DNA of 64,000 nt, taken from positions 2,790,001-2,854,000 of the forward strand of contig NC_070564.1 of assembly GCF_026914185.1 (NCBI RefSeq), in the 5' to 3' direction. The translations under genes were made by a program, and so were the position numbers. Shown here piece after piece: positions 35,575-47,367 of the stretch. Numbering within the stretch: position 1 is the first letter of the stretch; every line of letters begins with the position of its first letter. The notes beneath the pieces are model-generated. The model was given only the letters and a program-made list of their open reading frames with translations, made no database searches and was not told the DNA's origin. This stretch comes from Puccinia triticina (taxonomy: Eukaryota; Basidiomycota; Pucciniomycetes; Pucciniales; Pucciniaceae).

Positions 35575-36331
35575 CAGACTTACTTCGCGCACTGCAAAAA
35601 GCTCTTTGCGCACTGTGCAGTGCGCGAAGTTTGCAAACACTTCGCGCACTGCGCGTGAAGGGCGCAACTTTTTCAAATTATTTTTTGACCAATCAATAGA
35701 AAAGCTTATTATTGTCCTCTGTGAATTTATTTGGAGTTTTTTGAAGCTTCTCTGTATGCTTAAAAATTCCACCAATAAAATGAACAAGTACAGTCACTTG
35801 GGGACCTGGAATCCATATTCCCACAAGTAAGAAAATCCAAATAATTTAGTGAATCATGATACATATGAATTCAAACTTTTTAGAATTTTTTGGCCACTTT
35901 GTGCAAGAATAAGGCTTTCAAAAATTAGAAAGTTCACCACTTACTGGCGCATTTTGGCATATCTTGAGAAAAAGTGACTGGTTTTTGAAAGCCTTGTCCT
36001 TGTACAAAGTGGCCAAAAAGTTCTAAAACTTTTAAATACATATTTAATATGATTCACTAAATTATTTGGATTTTTTGGCCTGTGGGAATATGAATTCCAG
36101 GTCCCCAAATGGCTGTACTTGTTTTTTTCATTGGTGGGATTTTTAAGCATACAAGGAAGCTTCAAAAAACTCCAAATAAATTCACAGAGGAAAATAATAA
36201 GCTTTTCTATTGATTGGTCAAAAAATAATTTGAAAAAGTTGCGCCCTTCACGCGCAGTGCGCGAAGTGTTTGCAAACTTCGCGCACTGCACAGTGCGCGA
36301 AGAGCTTTTCGCAGTGCGCGAAGTAAGTCCG
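35575..36331. mobile_element. 757-bp hairpin MITE nested in the palindrome
   Basis: Ends CAGACTTACTTCGCGCACTG and the inverse at 36331; long complementary arms with repeated GCGCACTGC / GCAGTGCGC. It lies in a poly-A tract (A8 on both sides), and the matching tract of the left arm (31563-31573) is empty, which defines the insertion. No coding capacity. Confidence 0.88.
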
Positions 36332-36449
36332 AAAAAAAATGATCAATATAAATTGATCAATATACACTATATTGATCAATATACACTATATTGATCAATA
36401 TACACTATATTGATCAATATACAACATCGCAAATTCATCCATCTTGGTA

Positions 36450-37261
36450 TTGAAATTGAGCCCCCTGTGCGCAAATGGAAAATTGGCACTTGCGTCCAAC
36501 CTCCAATTTTCTCAGGTATCAGCATATTACGCTTGACACCGCAAGAAAATTAATTTAAAGTCCCCGAACATAAATGCCTTGGACTTGCCCCCCAATTCCT
36601 AAACCAGAAATGAAAAGGGGCAGGATTCAACCCCCTCGTGCCTGTTGCAAATGCAAGGGCAGGAGGGGGCAAAAGTTAAATGCGCCCAGCACCAAAATGA
36701 GTAAAATAACCTACCTTAGTCAATTTCAATTGCAAATGACGGGGGAGGGGCTGAAAACCTGTGCAAACGCGACAGGGCAGTAAAAGGGGTTATGTCCCCC
36801 CCGGGCCTAATGCAACTGCAAAGGCGGAGGGGGACAGGACAAGGTCTGCTCAAACCGTGCAAATGCAACAGCGGAGCTTGACCTGTGGAGGGGAAAACAG
36901 TTGGCAAGGGGGGGTTGTTATATATTTGTTTACTTACTCTGCCGAAAAAATGTTTCCGGCGGGAAACTTGCCTACGTAGGAGCATGTAAACCTGCATTCG
37001 GTGTGGTTTGCCCAATTTGGGAACCAGCGTCTCCTGTTTCAGACCGCCCTCCCATCCCGCAGTTTCAGCGGCTCCTGTTTCAATGCGCCCTTCAAACAGG
37101 AGCGCATGCGTGAAACCCTTCTGGAATCGGTCGCGAGACTGCTCTTTTTGGGCGTTAGTCTCACATGAGCTTCAACAGGATCTGATGTTTGGCTTGGACT
37201 CCAAGGACACCAAAAAACACCCCTCACTACAAGACTCCAGCCTACACCCCCTCTCACCCCA
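36450..37261. other. gene-free spacer
   Basis: About 800 bp with two loosely similar blocks (GCAAATGCAAGGGCAGG near 36648 and GCAACTGCAAAGGCGG near 36812) but no gene, element end or named repeat. Confidence 0.55.
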
Positions 37262-38010
37262 TTGATGGCCGGTAAAACCGGTCATCACAAGGAATACACA
37301 TCCTCTCGATGACCGGTCAAACCAGCCATCAAGAGGGGAACACATCCCCTCAATGGCCAGTCAAACCGTCATCAAGAGGAATACAATACCCTCTCAATGG
37401 ACAATCGCACCGGTCATCGAGTGGAATACGCATCCTCGTGATGAACGGTGAAACCAGCCATCAAGAGGCGAGCACATCCCCTCCGATGGCCAATCAAACC
37501 AGTCATCAAGAGGAATACAAATCCTCACAATGACCATTTTGAACGGTCATCATGAAGAGAAAACACCCTCTTGATGACCGGTCAAACTGGCCATCTTGAT
37601 CAACACATCTCCTTGATGACCGGCGGGTTGACCGGTCATGGAGGGTCATCGAGAGGAATACAATATACTCTTGATGACCCTTTGAACCAACCATCAATAG
37701 GACGTTTTCTCCTCAAGATGGCCAGTCAAACTGGGCATCATGAGGTTGCTTGTTCCTCTAAATAACTGGTTTGATCAGCCATCAAAAGGATTCCTCTTGA
37801 TGTCCGGTCAAGCCGGCCATTGAGAGGATTCCTCTTGATGTCCGGCCAAGCCGGCCATTGAGAGGATTCGTCTTGATGTCCGGCCAAGCCGGCCATGGAG
37901 GGGGTGTGTTCCCCTCTTGATGCCTGTTTGACCGGTCATCAAGAGGATGTGTATTCCTCTCGATGACCGGTTTGACCCAGAGGAGAGTCCCTCTTGGCGA
38001 TTGGCTGGTG
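37262..38010. repeat. palindromic GATGACCGG repeat array (second of three)
   Basis: About 18 irregular units of roughly 40 bp alternating GATGACCGGTCAAACCGG-like palindromes with AGAGGAATACACATCCTCT-like palindromes. Sequence similarity to the arrays at 25080-25385 and 49862-50780 is clear. Non-coding. Confidence 0.88.
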
Positions 38011-38821
38011 TCAAACTTTAACACCACACTACAATTGTGTCCTGTGGGTCAATGAGGCCGCCCTGGTGCCAGATTGAAGGCCTGGATCTTGCCTTCAATC
38101 CTACATAGGTCACCTATTTTTACCTCAAACATTTATGAAGTTACAAAGCTTGTAAAATCATGTTGTTTGTCACCCCACAGCAATTTGTTGATAAGTTGCC
38201 GGTGTACAGGGGTGAAATAACCCCTGATTTAGGTTTTGGAAAAGACATCATCATGGTTTTTGAAAGGATGTCCTGCAGCACTAAGGGGGGATCAATGGCT
38301 GCTGGATGGATGGCTGGCTGCGCAAGAAGGTAGGCTATAAGGCCGTACCACTCATGAATCAATTTTGCAAAAGTGCAATGTCTGTTCATGAATTAAGTGA
38401 AAATGGGGGGCCGGGCCCCAGGCCCATCAGCTCTCACACCGGAATTGGCCGCTTGGGGGCAAGCCTCTCTTTGAGACAGAGACCCTGCGGGGCTCTCCTC
38501 CAGAGAGGCTGTGTTAAGCTCAACCCTACACGCCCACGCCCAACAATGGGCAGGTGTGGGCGGGCATAGGAAAAAAAGGGTGTGCACTTTGTGTCAAGCA
38601 AGTCCAAGGTGATGTGCTTTGAATTTGAACTTTGTCCACTGCAGATAACCCATGCTACGGTTTTGTCTGACAATGTGCTGGACAATGATTCCGATGGGAC
38701 CTCAAGCTGACTTAATGTCATTTTTTTGACGGCGGCTCTTTTCTCAACACTCCTAGGAGTAAACGGGTGGCGGTTTTATGTGTATGATTTCTGTGATCAA
38801 TTCTTCTGGTGTAGGGACCGC
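38011..38821. other. gene-free spacer left of the Gypsy element
   Basis: Around 38400-38570 is a GC-rich stretch with facing segments CCCACGCCCA and GGGCAGGTGTGGGCG. No coding region can be supported. The last bases ACCGC (38817-38821) adjoin the Gypsy LTR. Confidence 0.5.
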
Positions 38822-40638
38822 TGTGGAACTCCGTCCGTGCCAGGCGGCGGCAGTTGTTGGAGGGGAAAAGTTGGGGAATGCCCTCCGGGGATTGGTCGAA
38901 GAGGAGGATGGGGGATCTTTGAGAAATGAGGTGAGAGGGGTTTTGATTTACAACGGCGTTGAGCGCGCGTCGGCGGGGTTGTATTTATTGAAGAGGGAGA
39001 GGAAAGGAACTTAGAAGGATGGGGAAGATTCGCGAAGAGAAGATTGTCGAGGGGCGCCGGAAGGCGGGATCAGAGTGAGGGGGATTGACAGAGAACGCCA
39101 CGTGCGTGATAAGAAGGTATCTCAGATCGTCGGGATGGATAAAGCTCAGGATGCTCGGAGTAGTGAAGAAAACTGATGATCAATAAAATTCTGATGGGGA
39201 AAATTATGGTTCAGAGTGTCTCCCATGCTGTCCCTGTTGAGTTTGTGGTATGAAATTTGTAATAATAATTCTATTTTCTATCTGTTTGAGCAAAGGCTAC
39301 CAGAAAGGGCTATGGTTGTATATATGATGAGATCAAGATAAAAGTGGATGTGTGTGAGTGAGAGCAAGTGTGAGAGTGTGAGTGCGAGTGTGAGTGTGAG
39401 AATGAGAATGAGAGTATGAGTATGAATGAATGAGGGTGAACAAGAGGGGCAAAGAGAGCCCAGTATCTATAGTAAACAAATGCTGCTGAGAGATTGATTC
39501 TCAGCGTACTTTCTCATTGAAAAGTCATTGTCAAAAGTATGGGAGAGAAAAGTACCTATACTTTTCTCCTCCTTGCAGGAATGCTCCAGTCCTCTGTGTT
39601 GAAGGTGTAATCCCTGTAGAAGGCAACATGGCCAGCAGTGATCTAACTGCTGAGACCCATGCTGCCAAGTATGCTCAGCTCTCTGCTGCCAATTATGCTC
39701 AGCTTCCTGCTGCAGCTGCTTATCACAGTGCAGAAAGTAATAAGAAAAGAAATGCTCCAGAGGACTGGAGCATTCCTGCAAGGAGGAGAAAAGTATAGGT
39801 ACTTTTCTCTCCCATACTTTTGACAATGACTTTTCATTGAGAAAGTACGCTGAGAATCAATCTCTCAGCAGCATTTGTTTACTATAAATACTGGGCTCTC
39901 TTTGCCCCTCTTGTTCACATTCATTCATACTCTCATTCTCACTCTCACACTCACACTCGCACTCACACTCTCACACTTGCTCTCACTCACACACATCCAC
40001 TTTTATCTTGATCTCATCATATATACAACCATAGCCCTGTCTGGTAGCCTTTGCTCAAACAGATAGAAAATAGAATTATTATCGCAAATTTCATACCACA
40101 AACTCTACAAACTCAACACTCTGGAGCATTTCTTTTCTTATTACTTTCTGCACTGTGATAAGCAGCTGCAGCAGGAAGCTGAGCATAATTAGCAGAAGAG
40201 AGCTGATCATACTTGGCAGCATGGGTCTCAGCCGTTAGAGCACTGCTGGCCATGTTCCCTTCTACAGGGATTACACCTTCAACAGTCCCATCATCTAAGT
40301 TCGGACAGAACTTAGACTCCGGGCGCAGCACGCAGCAGGACCTTCATCATACACCCGCGCACGTCGCAAACACAAAGAGAGAAAACAGACAAAAGAAACA
40401 AACCCAAAACAAAACAAAACCAAACAAAACAAAACAAAACAAACAAAACTCAGACAAAACCAACCCACCACATAGCTAAACCATCCAACACGCGCAGATA
40501 AGAAACAAAACAAAACTAGGCAGTGGTAGAAACAAAGAAAAGGAAGAAGCTGAGAAAAATGGACACGACACTACATGGAGGAAAAAAAAGAAAACCTGCG
40601 CGCCAAACCGCGCACCGCCGCGTATTCTGATCTTGACA
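38822..40638 (-). repeat. 3' LTR of the Gypsy element (interrupted)
   Basis: Starts TGTGGAACTCCGTCCGTGCC and ends TATTCTGATCTTGACA, matching 47423-48181 almost base for base once the 1050-bp insertion 39235-40284 and one GTCCC copy are removed (762 versus 759 bp). It includes an AAACA/AACAA-rich tract at about 40390-40450. Confidence 0.93.
39235..40284. mobile_element. inverted LTR-gag derivative of an LTR retrotransposon, 5-bp TSD GTCCC
   Basis: Flanked by GTCCC at 39230-39234 and 40285-40289; the sister LTR at 47831-47840 shows the empty site CTGTCCCATC. Structure: a ~365-bp LTR-like block (39235 to about 39600, starting TGTTGAGTTTGTGG), a short leader plus gag-like start (MASSDLTAETHAAKYAQLSA, about 39628-39755), then an inverted copy of the LTR block (about 39760-40130) and an inverted copy of the leader/gag start ending TTCAACA at 40284. 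A normal element has both LTRs in the same direction; here two half-elements face each other. Confidence 0.88.
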
Positions 40639-40970
40639 CTGCATGTCCCGGACTGAACACCACATCTCCACCACGCTTACAGTCTGTCCCTAGACTGTTC
40701 TTCTTCCTTGCCGCGCGCCATGGGGAAAAGAAAACCGGGAAAGGAAAAGAACCTAACAGATGCCGACAAAAGGGAAAAAAGGGGCCGCCGCGTTGCTCAC
40801 GAGCGTGGCATAAAGTAGAGTTTTGAAAATACTAAGAGCATCATGCCCGGAGGTGCATTATTGGGTGGAACTTAATTTTGTTCCCCAATGCCTCCGCAAG
40901 CATAATATTTCTTCACCTGGTCCGCGGCGAAGCGCCGCTTGAGTTCGACGCCATCCAACTCAGCCAACAC

Positions 40971-43900
40971 CTAGGACCCGCCTCGTACTTGTTTCACGAC
41001 GCGATACGGGCCATTCCATCTATGCGCGAAGAGCTGACCCCACTGGATCTCGAGGGAACGGTTGTATGCCAAAACCAAATCGCCAGTCTTCAGAGAAGCC
41101 CGCCTTTGGCCGGTGTGCTTCTCCTCCCAGTACCAAACAGCTTCGCCTCTTGACTCCATCATTTGTTGATACGCCTTCTCACGGGTCTCTTCGCTGCGCT
41201 CCAATTGCCTAGAACGCGCCACTAGTAGATCGGTGGTTTCCTGTACACTTTCCCAGTCCACCCCTAAGTAGGATTCAATCTCCAAGTCGAGCGGAAAGAC
41301 TGCGCGCTGACCAAAGACAAGTTCATACAGAGAGTAGCCAGTGCTTCGCTTAGTTGAAATTCGGTCCGCGAACAAAACAAGCGGTAGGAATCGTCTACAG
41401 TTCTTGCCGCTTTCGCCAGCAAGTTTCACTAGCGCGGCCTTCAGAGGTCCATGGCCACGCTCGACCATTCCCTGACCCTCTGGGTAGTAAGGGGTAGAAA
41501 CTCGATGTTGTCCAGGTAGTTTGCGTAACATTTCAGCCAGGGCGCCGCCGAACTCGGAGCCTCCGTCAGTGGAATAGGATTGTGCTAAGCCATAACGCAT
41601 GATACAATGTTCATGTAGGAAAGCAGCAACCGCCTCAGACGTTAAATTGTTAAGGATCTTCGCTTTGACCCAGACCAAAAGATCGTCCCTTGCGATGATG
41701 AGGTACTTCGCGCCGCTGGCCTTCAGATGCACCACGTCCATCGAGACGCGGCCGAAAACAGTGGATTCGCCAGTGGGGTAATGTACCTCCTGCGGCTGCC
41801 GAAGATCCTTCTTTTGGCACACATCGCAGCTTTGACACCACTTCGTCACTGTTTGCTTCAACGCTGGCCACCAGAATTGTTCAGAGACTCGTCGATAAGT
41901 TTCAACTACGCCCCAATGGCCTAAATCTTCATGGAGCTTAGTCAGAATCGCGTCCTGTCTTGATGGGATGGTGACAACTATTTTGGGAAACGGAGAGGCT
42001 CGCTTCATCAGCCTTCCCGCTTGTAGGAAGAACTCGGATGACTTACGATTTAAGGCACGAAATTCTTTAGCATTCATCGCGCTGGGCTTCTGCAGAGTAG
42101 CTAAGAAACTTTCCAGTGTACGCCAAAAACCCTCCTGATAGCCCGAGTAGACGTCCTGAGCGCTTGCAGTGCTTACGCGTCGAGGGTGGATGAGAGCCTC
42201 CTCCTCATCGAAATCTGACTCAGGTACTTCTTCGCCATCCTCCATAGGGCGCCGAGACAGTCCATCCGGAATTGTGAACGTCTTGCCGGGTCGGTGCACG
42301 ATATCAAATGAAAACAGCTGGATAAACGAAACCCATCCGCGAGTCATCGGGGCATTAGGAAGGCTGGGGGCATTAATCATCTGGATTAGCGACTGTGCAT
42401 CCACGAGCAGCTGAAAGTGCTGCCCCCAAAGGACCACTTGAAGCTTCTTTAAGATTCTTGCCACGCCGCATAACTCAAGCTTGGGTTGCGAGTATCGTGA
42501 CTCAACATTGGAGAATAAGAGGGATTTGTACAAAGCTGGTCAATCGAGGCCATTTGCATCTTCCTGAGTGAGTACTGCGCCCGCGGCATGAAAGCTGGAG
42601 TCCACGGCTAGCTTGAGTTTTCCGGCCGCGGGCCCATAGTCAATCTTTACCAGAACAATGTCTTTATCCACAATTGTCTTAAGTTTCTGAAATGCTGCTT
42701 CACACTTGGCCGACCAGATCCAGTCTGCATCCTTCCTTGTCAAACGGCGCAAAGGTAAACAGATTTTGGACAATGAGGGAATAAAGACCCAAACGTATAC
42801 CACGACTCCTAGAAAACCTCTCACTTTGGTAGCGTTGATGGGAGCCGGCCACGAGAGAATTTTGTTGACCTTTGTGGCGGCCATCTTGCATCCCTCTTTG
42901 CACACAACGTGGCCGACGATTTCAAGCGCGGGTACGCAGGCAGCAAGTTTAGACGCTGACACCGTGAGCCCGCTCTCCTCAATCCGAAAAAGGATTCTTT
43001 CCAGTGTGGTCGCGTATTCCCAGATGAACCGTTGAATCCTGCGGTGCCAGGGAAGCGTCTTGTTATCATAGTCAGAAGCCGGGCCCTTAATGCCCCCATC
43101 ATCAATAAAAATCCCTGCGTGATTGGGGATTTCATCCTGCAGTATCCAGACCATTTGCGCCTGATACACTGCAACAGAATTAGTAGCGCCCTGAGGTAGA
43201 CGTGTGAGCTGAAACCAACCGAGAGGAGTATCAAAAGTCGTAAGAGGGCGGGAGATGGGATACAAGGCACGCTCGTTGTAGCCGCCCATAATATCGCCCA
43301 ACCCGTAGCATGCTCGACCAGCGAAAGATTCCACGAATTCCTCAGTGGCGGGAGGTACTCCTGAGTCTTTGATAGTCACTTTATTCAAGGGCTGGAGGTC
43401 GTGAACAACACACAATTTACTGTTGCTCTTAAGCACGCAAAAGACGGGGCTGGAGTACGTAGACGTCGACTGCTTGTACAGACCATTTTTCACGCGCTCC
43501 TGTATGAGCCGAATGAACTCATCGAGTTTAGCCGCAGGAATAGGAATTCTTTTCTTCTGCCAGGGCTTGTGCTCGACTACTGGGATGATATAGGGAAGGC
43601 CAAAAGATTCTTTGAGCAGCCCCCGCTCCGCTTCCGTAAAGGCAATGGACCTGTTGCGCTCCGCCAGCACGTTCTTGATCAAATTGAGTTCATCCAGCCA
43701 CAACCAGCCGTCCGGTCCAAAATTAACAACAGCTAGCCGCTCCTCTGTCACACGTCCTCTGGGAACAAAAGGGCCCGCTAGTGCTCGAGACAAACCCTGG
43801 TAAGGGTCACGTGAAAGGGGTGGTCGACAAAGCGGGGGATTCAATCCTTGCGGCATTGGAGAGTTAACCGGCTTAATCTTCTTAGACACCGGTTTGTACT

Positions 43901-45445
43901 TGGCCGCCAAAGTCAGATAACCTCCCTGGCGCCAAGATTCCACCAGCGCGCACTGAGATCTAAAGCAGAGCCCTGAATTCAACATCCGCCACGTTCTATG
44001 CTCCGCAGGACTCTCAAAAGGGGCCTTTTCTGCAAAGGTGAAAGAAGCAGCCAGCGCTTTGCTCACGAATGTGGCACAAAGTAGAGTTTTTGAATGCGGA
44101 GCGGCATCTTGCCCAGAGGTGCACAATTGGGTGGAACTTACTTCTACACCAAACTGCCTCCACGGTGGACCAAATCCCACCACACCTCCATCACCCGCTA
44201 TCTCCCATAACAAATGCTTCCCCTCGTTGCAAAGCCAGCGCTCCAAATCCGGCTTGCCAAAGCCTAAGGATGTGAGGAAACCAGAACCAAGGGGGCGGCT
44301 CACAGCTGTGGCATGTAATGCTAACAACAACGCGTAGTAGAGCCCGGAGGTGCACAATTGGGAGGAACTTACTTCTAATCCTCCCGCCCTCCGCGGAGCA
44401 AACCTTTCCTCCTCACTCGCCTTGCCCTCAAAATCCAGGAGATGTAGTTTACCCTCATCACGGAGAGAATCCAGTATAGAAGAGTCTAGTTTTCCCTCAT
44501 TGCGGAGGCGGGTTTGAACTGATAGATTATTCTCCTTTCGGAGACGTGCCGAAAAGGTTGAAAGGCCACCTGGCGTATGGGAATGGAGAGAATTTTGGGT
44601 GGGGCTCACGACTGTGGCGCAGGGTAGAGTTTTTGACAAAGAAGCGGCATCGTGCCCGGAGGTGCATAATTGGGAGGAACTTACTTTTAATCCTCCCGGC
44701 CTCCGCGGATACCCTGATTCCTCCCATTTACCCTGCGCCAAAAAACTGTTTTCGCCGGAAGTCTGCCTTGATCCAGAGGCGCAGTCAAGAACAAAAGAAG
44801 AAGGGAGAGTCGAAAAAACACCAGAGCCAAAGGAAACCAAAATGTTTTTGGGTTTTTGATGCTTATTTAAGTGTTTTTGTGAGTTGATATTTTCTGAAAC
44901 CTGATGACAATAAGAAGGAGAGTAGGGACAGTGAACCTCTTGAAAATGAGTTGATTCAGCGGCGCGAGGGCGAGGTTCTACATTAACTCGGCCGCTTTCT
45001 GAATCAACTTGACTCATAAAAAATGATGATCCTCGATTGGGTCATCGCGAGCCTTCCCCTTCCGAGTAAGGATCGCCTTCTTGCCTTGGCCTGGGAAATC
45101 GCGCTCCCAGCGCCCAACACTAGTCGTACAAAGAGACAGCTCGATCCGTCTTCCCGTTGAATCCGGAAGCAAAATGCGCTCGCCGTGGTCTGCCAAAAAA
45201 CTGAGAGTAGCGTCAAAGTCCATGAGGAAGGGCCGTCCCAGAATCATTGGCCCTTCCATCCGGGTTATCCAAAAATGGCACGGCCCTGAGACTGACTTTC
45301 CAATTCAAACATGTACGTCCTCTGCTATTCCGACCAGCTTGCAAGCCTGGTTGCTAATCCCGTAGACCGCAGAGGTGAAGTTAACTTGCGGGCTAATATT
45401 GAGTTTGTTAGCCATGGCATCAGAGATCCAGAATCCACTAAAGGA
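40971..45445 (-). pseudogene. pol: Gypsy pol: protease, reverse transcriptase, RNase H, integrase
   Basis: From 5' to 3' on the minus strand. Protease remnants: VDSGS near 45425, then in the next frame DAMANKLNISPQVNF and GPMILGRPFLMDFDATLSF (45400-45180). Reverse transcriptase (about 43650-42750): LCVVHDLQPLNKVTIKDSGV, the catalytic FIDDGGIKG near 43100 and LSWPAPINATKVRGFLGVV. RNase H (VDSSFHAAGAVLTQE, then QPKLELCGVARIL). Integrase (about 41910-41200): H..H..C..C finger (HEDLGHWGVVETYRR, WCQSCDVCQ), then SMDVVHL, STDGGSEFGG and GMVERGHGPL giving D, D, E. Breaks: a frameshift after SGS, TGA at 45305-45307 and an in-frame TGA at 42540-42542 within RNase H. RT and integrase catalytic residues are still present. 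Confidence 0.9.
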
Positions 45446-47151
45446 GAGACCTTACTCTCCTTATTGCCAGCCAGACATGCTAAATAACCCAACGGACACG
45501 AATACAGTCGCGGCTCGAAGCCATTGCCAGCGGTATCCAAACCCTCCGCCAAAGTCCCGGATGACACCTTCAGCTCCTCCAACCCAATCTCGACACGCCG
45601 ACGAGAAACCCATTTCTTCATTCCTTCCGCGATGGAAGGGGCGACAGCAAGGAGCTCCGAAACCGTCACATTTGGCACCGACAAATCAAAGACCTTCTTG
45701 AGCATCCCTTCAACCGCGTTTGGATGATCCTTGGTAGCCCCGCGCTCAAAACAGACCTTTGGCAAGATGGTTGGAGGCTTGGCTGGCGATTCCGCAGGAG
45801 CCTCCTCCATAGGAACCAAATCTGCCGGTGGAGGAGCCGGAGTGCGCTCAAAAAGCTCCTCTTCCATATCCGATCCCTCCGCCTCTGGGCCCGCATCAGG
45901 CGCCATAGCCTTCTTGGCAGGACGCCGAGCCGCCGAAGGAGGAACCATCGGAGCCTTGTAGGGTTTGGGCGCTTCGTGCTTGCGCCGCGCAGGATCGGCC
46001 TCGTACGTTCCAGAAAAGGTCTGAGAAGAAACCGCCGGAGGATACCAAGGATTCAAAGAACCACACGCGGCTCGAAATTCCTGAGCAGCTACACTTGCCA
46101 ACGGTTGGGAGGGAAAAGAGGCGACCACATGTCGAATCGGCCTTGAGGAATCAAAAGGAATAAGCGCCCCGTTGGGCAAGAAAAAATTATTGCCCTTTTG
46201 TTCCACAAGATTTGCTTCCTTATCTTTTTTTAGCTCGAAACAACGTCCAGTCCCATGGCCTTCACGGTGGCAATAGTAACAAACCATAGGGCCGCGCTCC
46301 TTCGATGAAGACGCGCCTCCAGAAGGAACCGCGGCGCTCAAAAACTTCTTCTCAATCTGTTGCTCGAAGGACTGAAGCATCTTAGAGATATCATCAACGG
46401 TGACAGGAGGCTTTTCAGATGTTGCGGGGGCTTTGGGTCGGCGATCCTGCTCAATTTTCTGCATGATATCGTTTGACTTCTGAAAAGGAGCCTCCGAAAC
46501 TGGCGACGGCGACCTCGGATCCTCGAAAGTCTAGGCTGTTTGGCCCTTCATGACCTCAGCGACCGCGGTCTTCAGAATCTCAAAATTTGGGAGTTTAAAT
46601 TGATTATCCAAGGTGGTGATCATTGTCTTGGCCTTGATCAGATGGTCCCTGACACGCTCCTGAACCCCAGGCGATAGAGATCTATAGTAAAGAGTTCGCA
46701 CTTCCTCCACTGAGTCAATATGAGCCTTGCGGAGGAGGTAAGACTGAATTGGCTCCCAAACGCGACGGAAATCCTGATAATCCACGACGGATGTGACTCC
46801 TCCTTTCGAGATCCACGACTGCACCAGCCCCTCCAAGTCCGGAAGAGTAAAGCGCGCCGTATCAACCTGCCCCCAATACGCAACCATGGCCGCCTTGAGA
46901 GATTTCCAATTTGGAGGATCATAGCCATCGAGAGTCTCCAGTACATCCTTGAATTGAGATTTGCGCACAAAAAACCGTACTTGCTGCGCCATATCAAACT
47001 CCAACGCGCCATCCAAATCGGCAGACAGCTGGTAATCCGCCAAGAAACGCTCGACGTGCGTGCCGTCGAAACACATGCCCTTGTCCTGAGGCTTTATCTT
47101 CACGCGCCGTGCGCCAACGGCTCCAGAGGCTTCCGCCGTAATGTCGGCCAT
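45446..47151 (-). pseudogene. gag: Gypsy gag polyprotein
   Basis: Starts MADITAEASG at 47151. The N-terminal capsid-like part is mostly helical (GMCFDGTHVERFLADYQLSA and following). A TAG at 46531-46533 interrupts the frame after KGQTA; the same frame then continues through MQKIEQDRRPKAPAT. A zinc knuckle CYYCHREGHGTGRC (CX2CX4HX4C) lies near 46285-46240. The tail is Pro/Ala-rich with predicted disorder, followed by a conserved block (SVPNVTVSELLAVAPSIAEG) just before the protease. One stop in an otherwise open frame suggests loss of function, or programmed read-through, though TAG is not in a known read-through context here. Confidence 0.87.
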
Positions 47152-47367
47152 TGCGCGTGTCACGAAAAGACTGATCTAAAAGAAATTTGATGCAAATACG
47201 GATGGCTCACGAAGTGGCAACGTAATGCTTGACAACGTGTAGTAGAACCCTCGAGGTGCACAAACTGGGAGGACTTCCTTCTAACTCCTAAGCCTACGCC
47301 GCTGAACACACTAAAAAAAGAAAAAAAAAAGAAAAAAGACCGCCAAGCGTCTCAAAACCGTGAAAAT

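Larger units (their letters stand above)
31491..36449. mobile_element. giant palindromic element, arms about 2 kb
   Basis: Left end TACCAAGATGGATGAATTTG (31491) is the inverse of the right end (36449). From both ends inward the two strands mirror each other up to about 33485. Order from each end: a 19-bp TATTGATCAATATA-type tandem repeat, a poly-T/A tract, an AT-rich block, then many ~175-bp repeat units. Subtracting a nested hairpin element (757 bp) and a 201-bp duplication makes the right arm the same length as the left (about 2.0 kb). No transposase frame. The ends start with TA, so a TA target (Tc1/mariner type) is possible but unproved. Confidence 0.88.
40791..47285 (-). repeat. five copies of a hairpin/intron-like module inside the Gypsy element
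   Basis: Copies at about 40791-40905, 44063-44165, 44298-44400, 44605-44710 and 47208-47300. On the coding (minus) strand each reads a CGGAGG..GGGAGGA half-stem, then TTAGAAGTAAGT, TCCTCCCAATTGTGCACCTC, and later CTCTAC..GCCACAG or GCCAC..CGTGAGC. The two half-stems can pair (GGGAGGA/TCCTCCC inside CGGAGG/CCTCCG). Copies near 44,063, 44,298 and 44,605 carry a strong 5' splice consensus GTAAGTTCC, and two of these end with a CCACAG acceptor-like motif 70-85 nt later. They produce the repeated SSSQLCTSG peptide in the long pol frame. Confidence 0.7.

Noticed and set aside
38726..39014. Small genes starting near the Gypsy LTR
   Set aside because: The same frame reappears at 47385-47615 because it is LTR sequence; no independent support.
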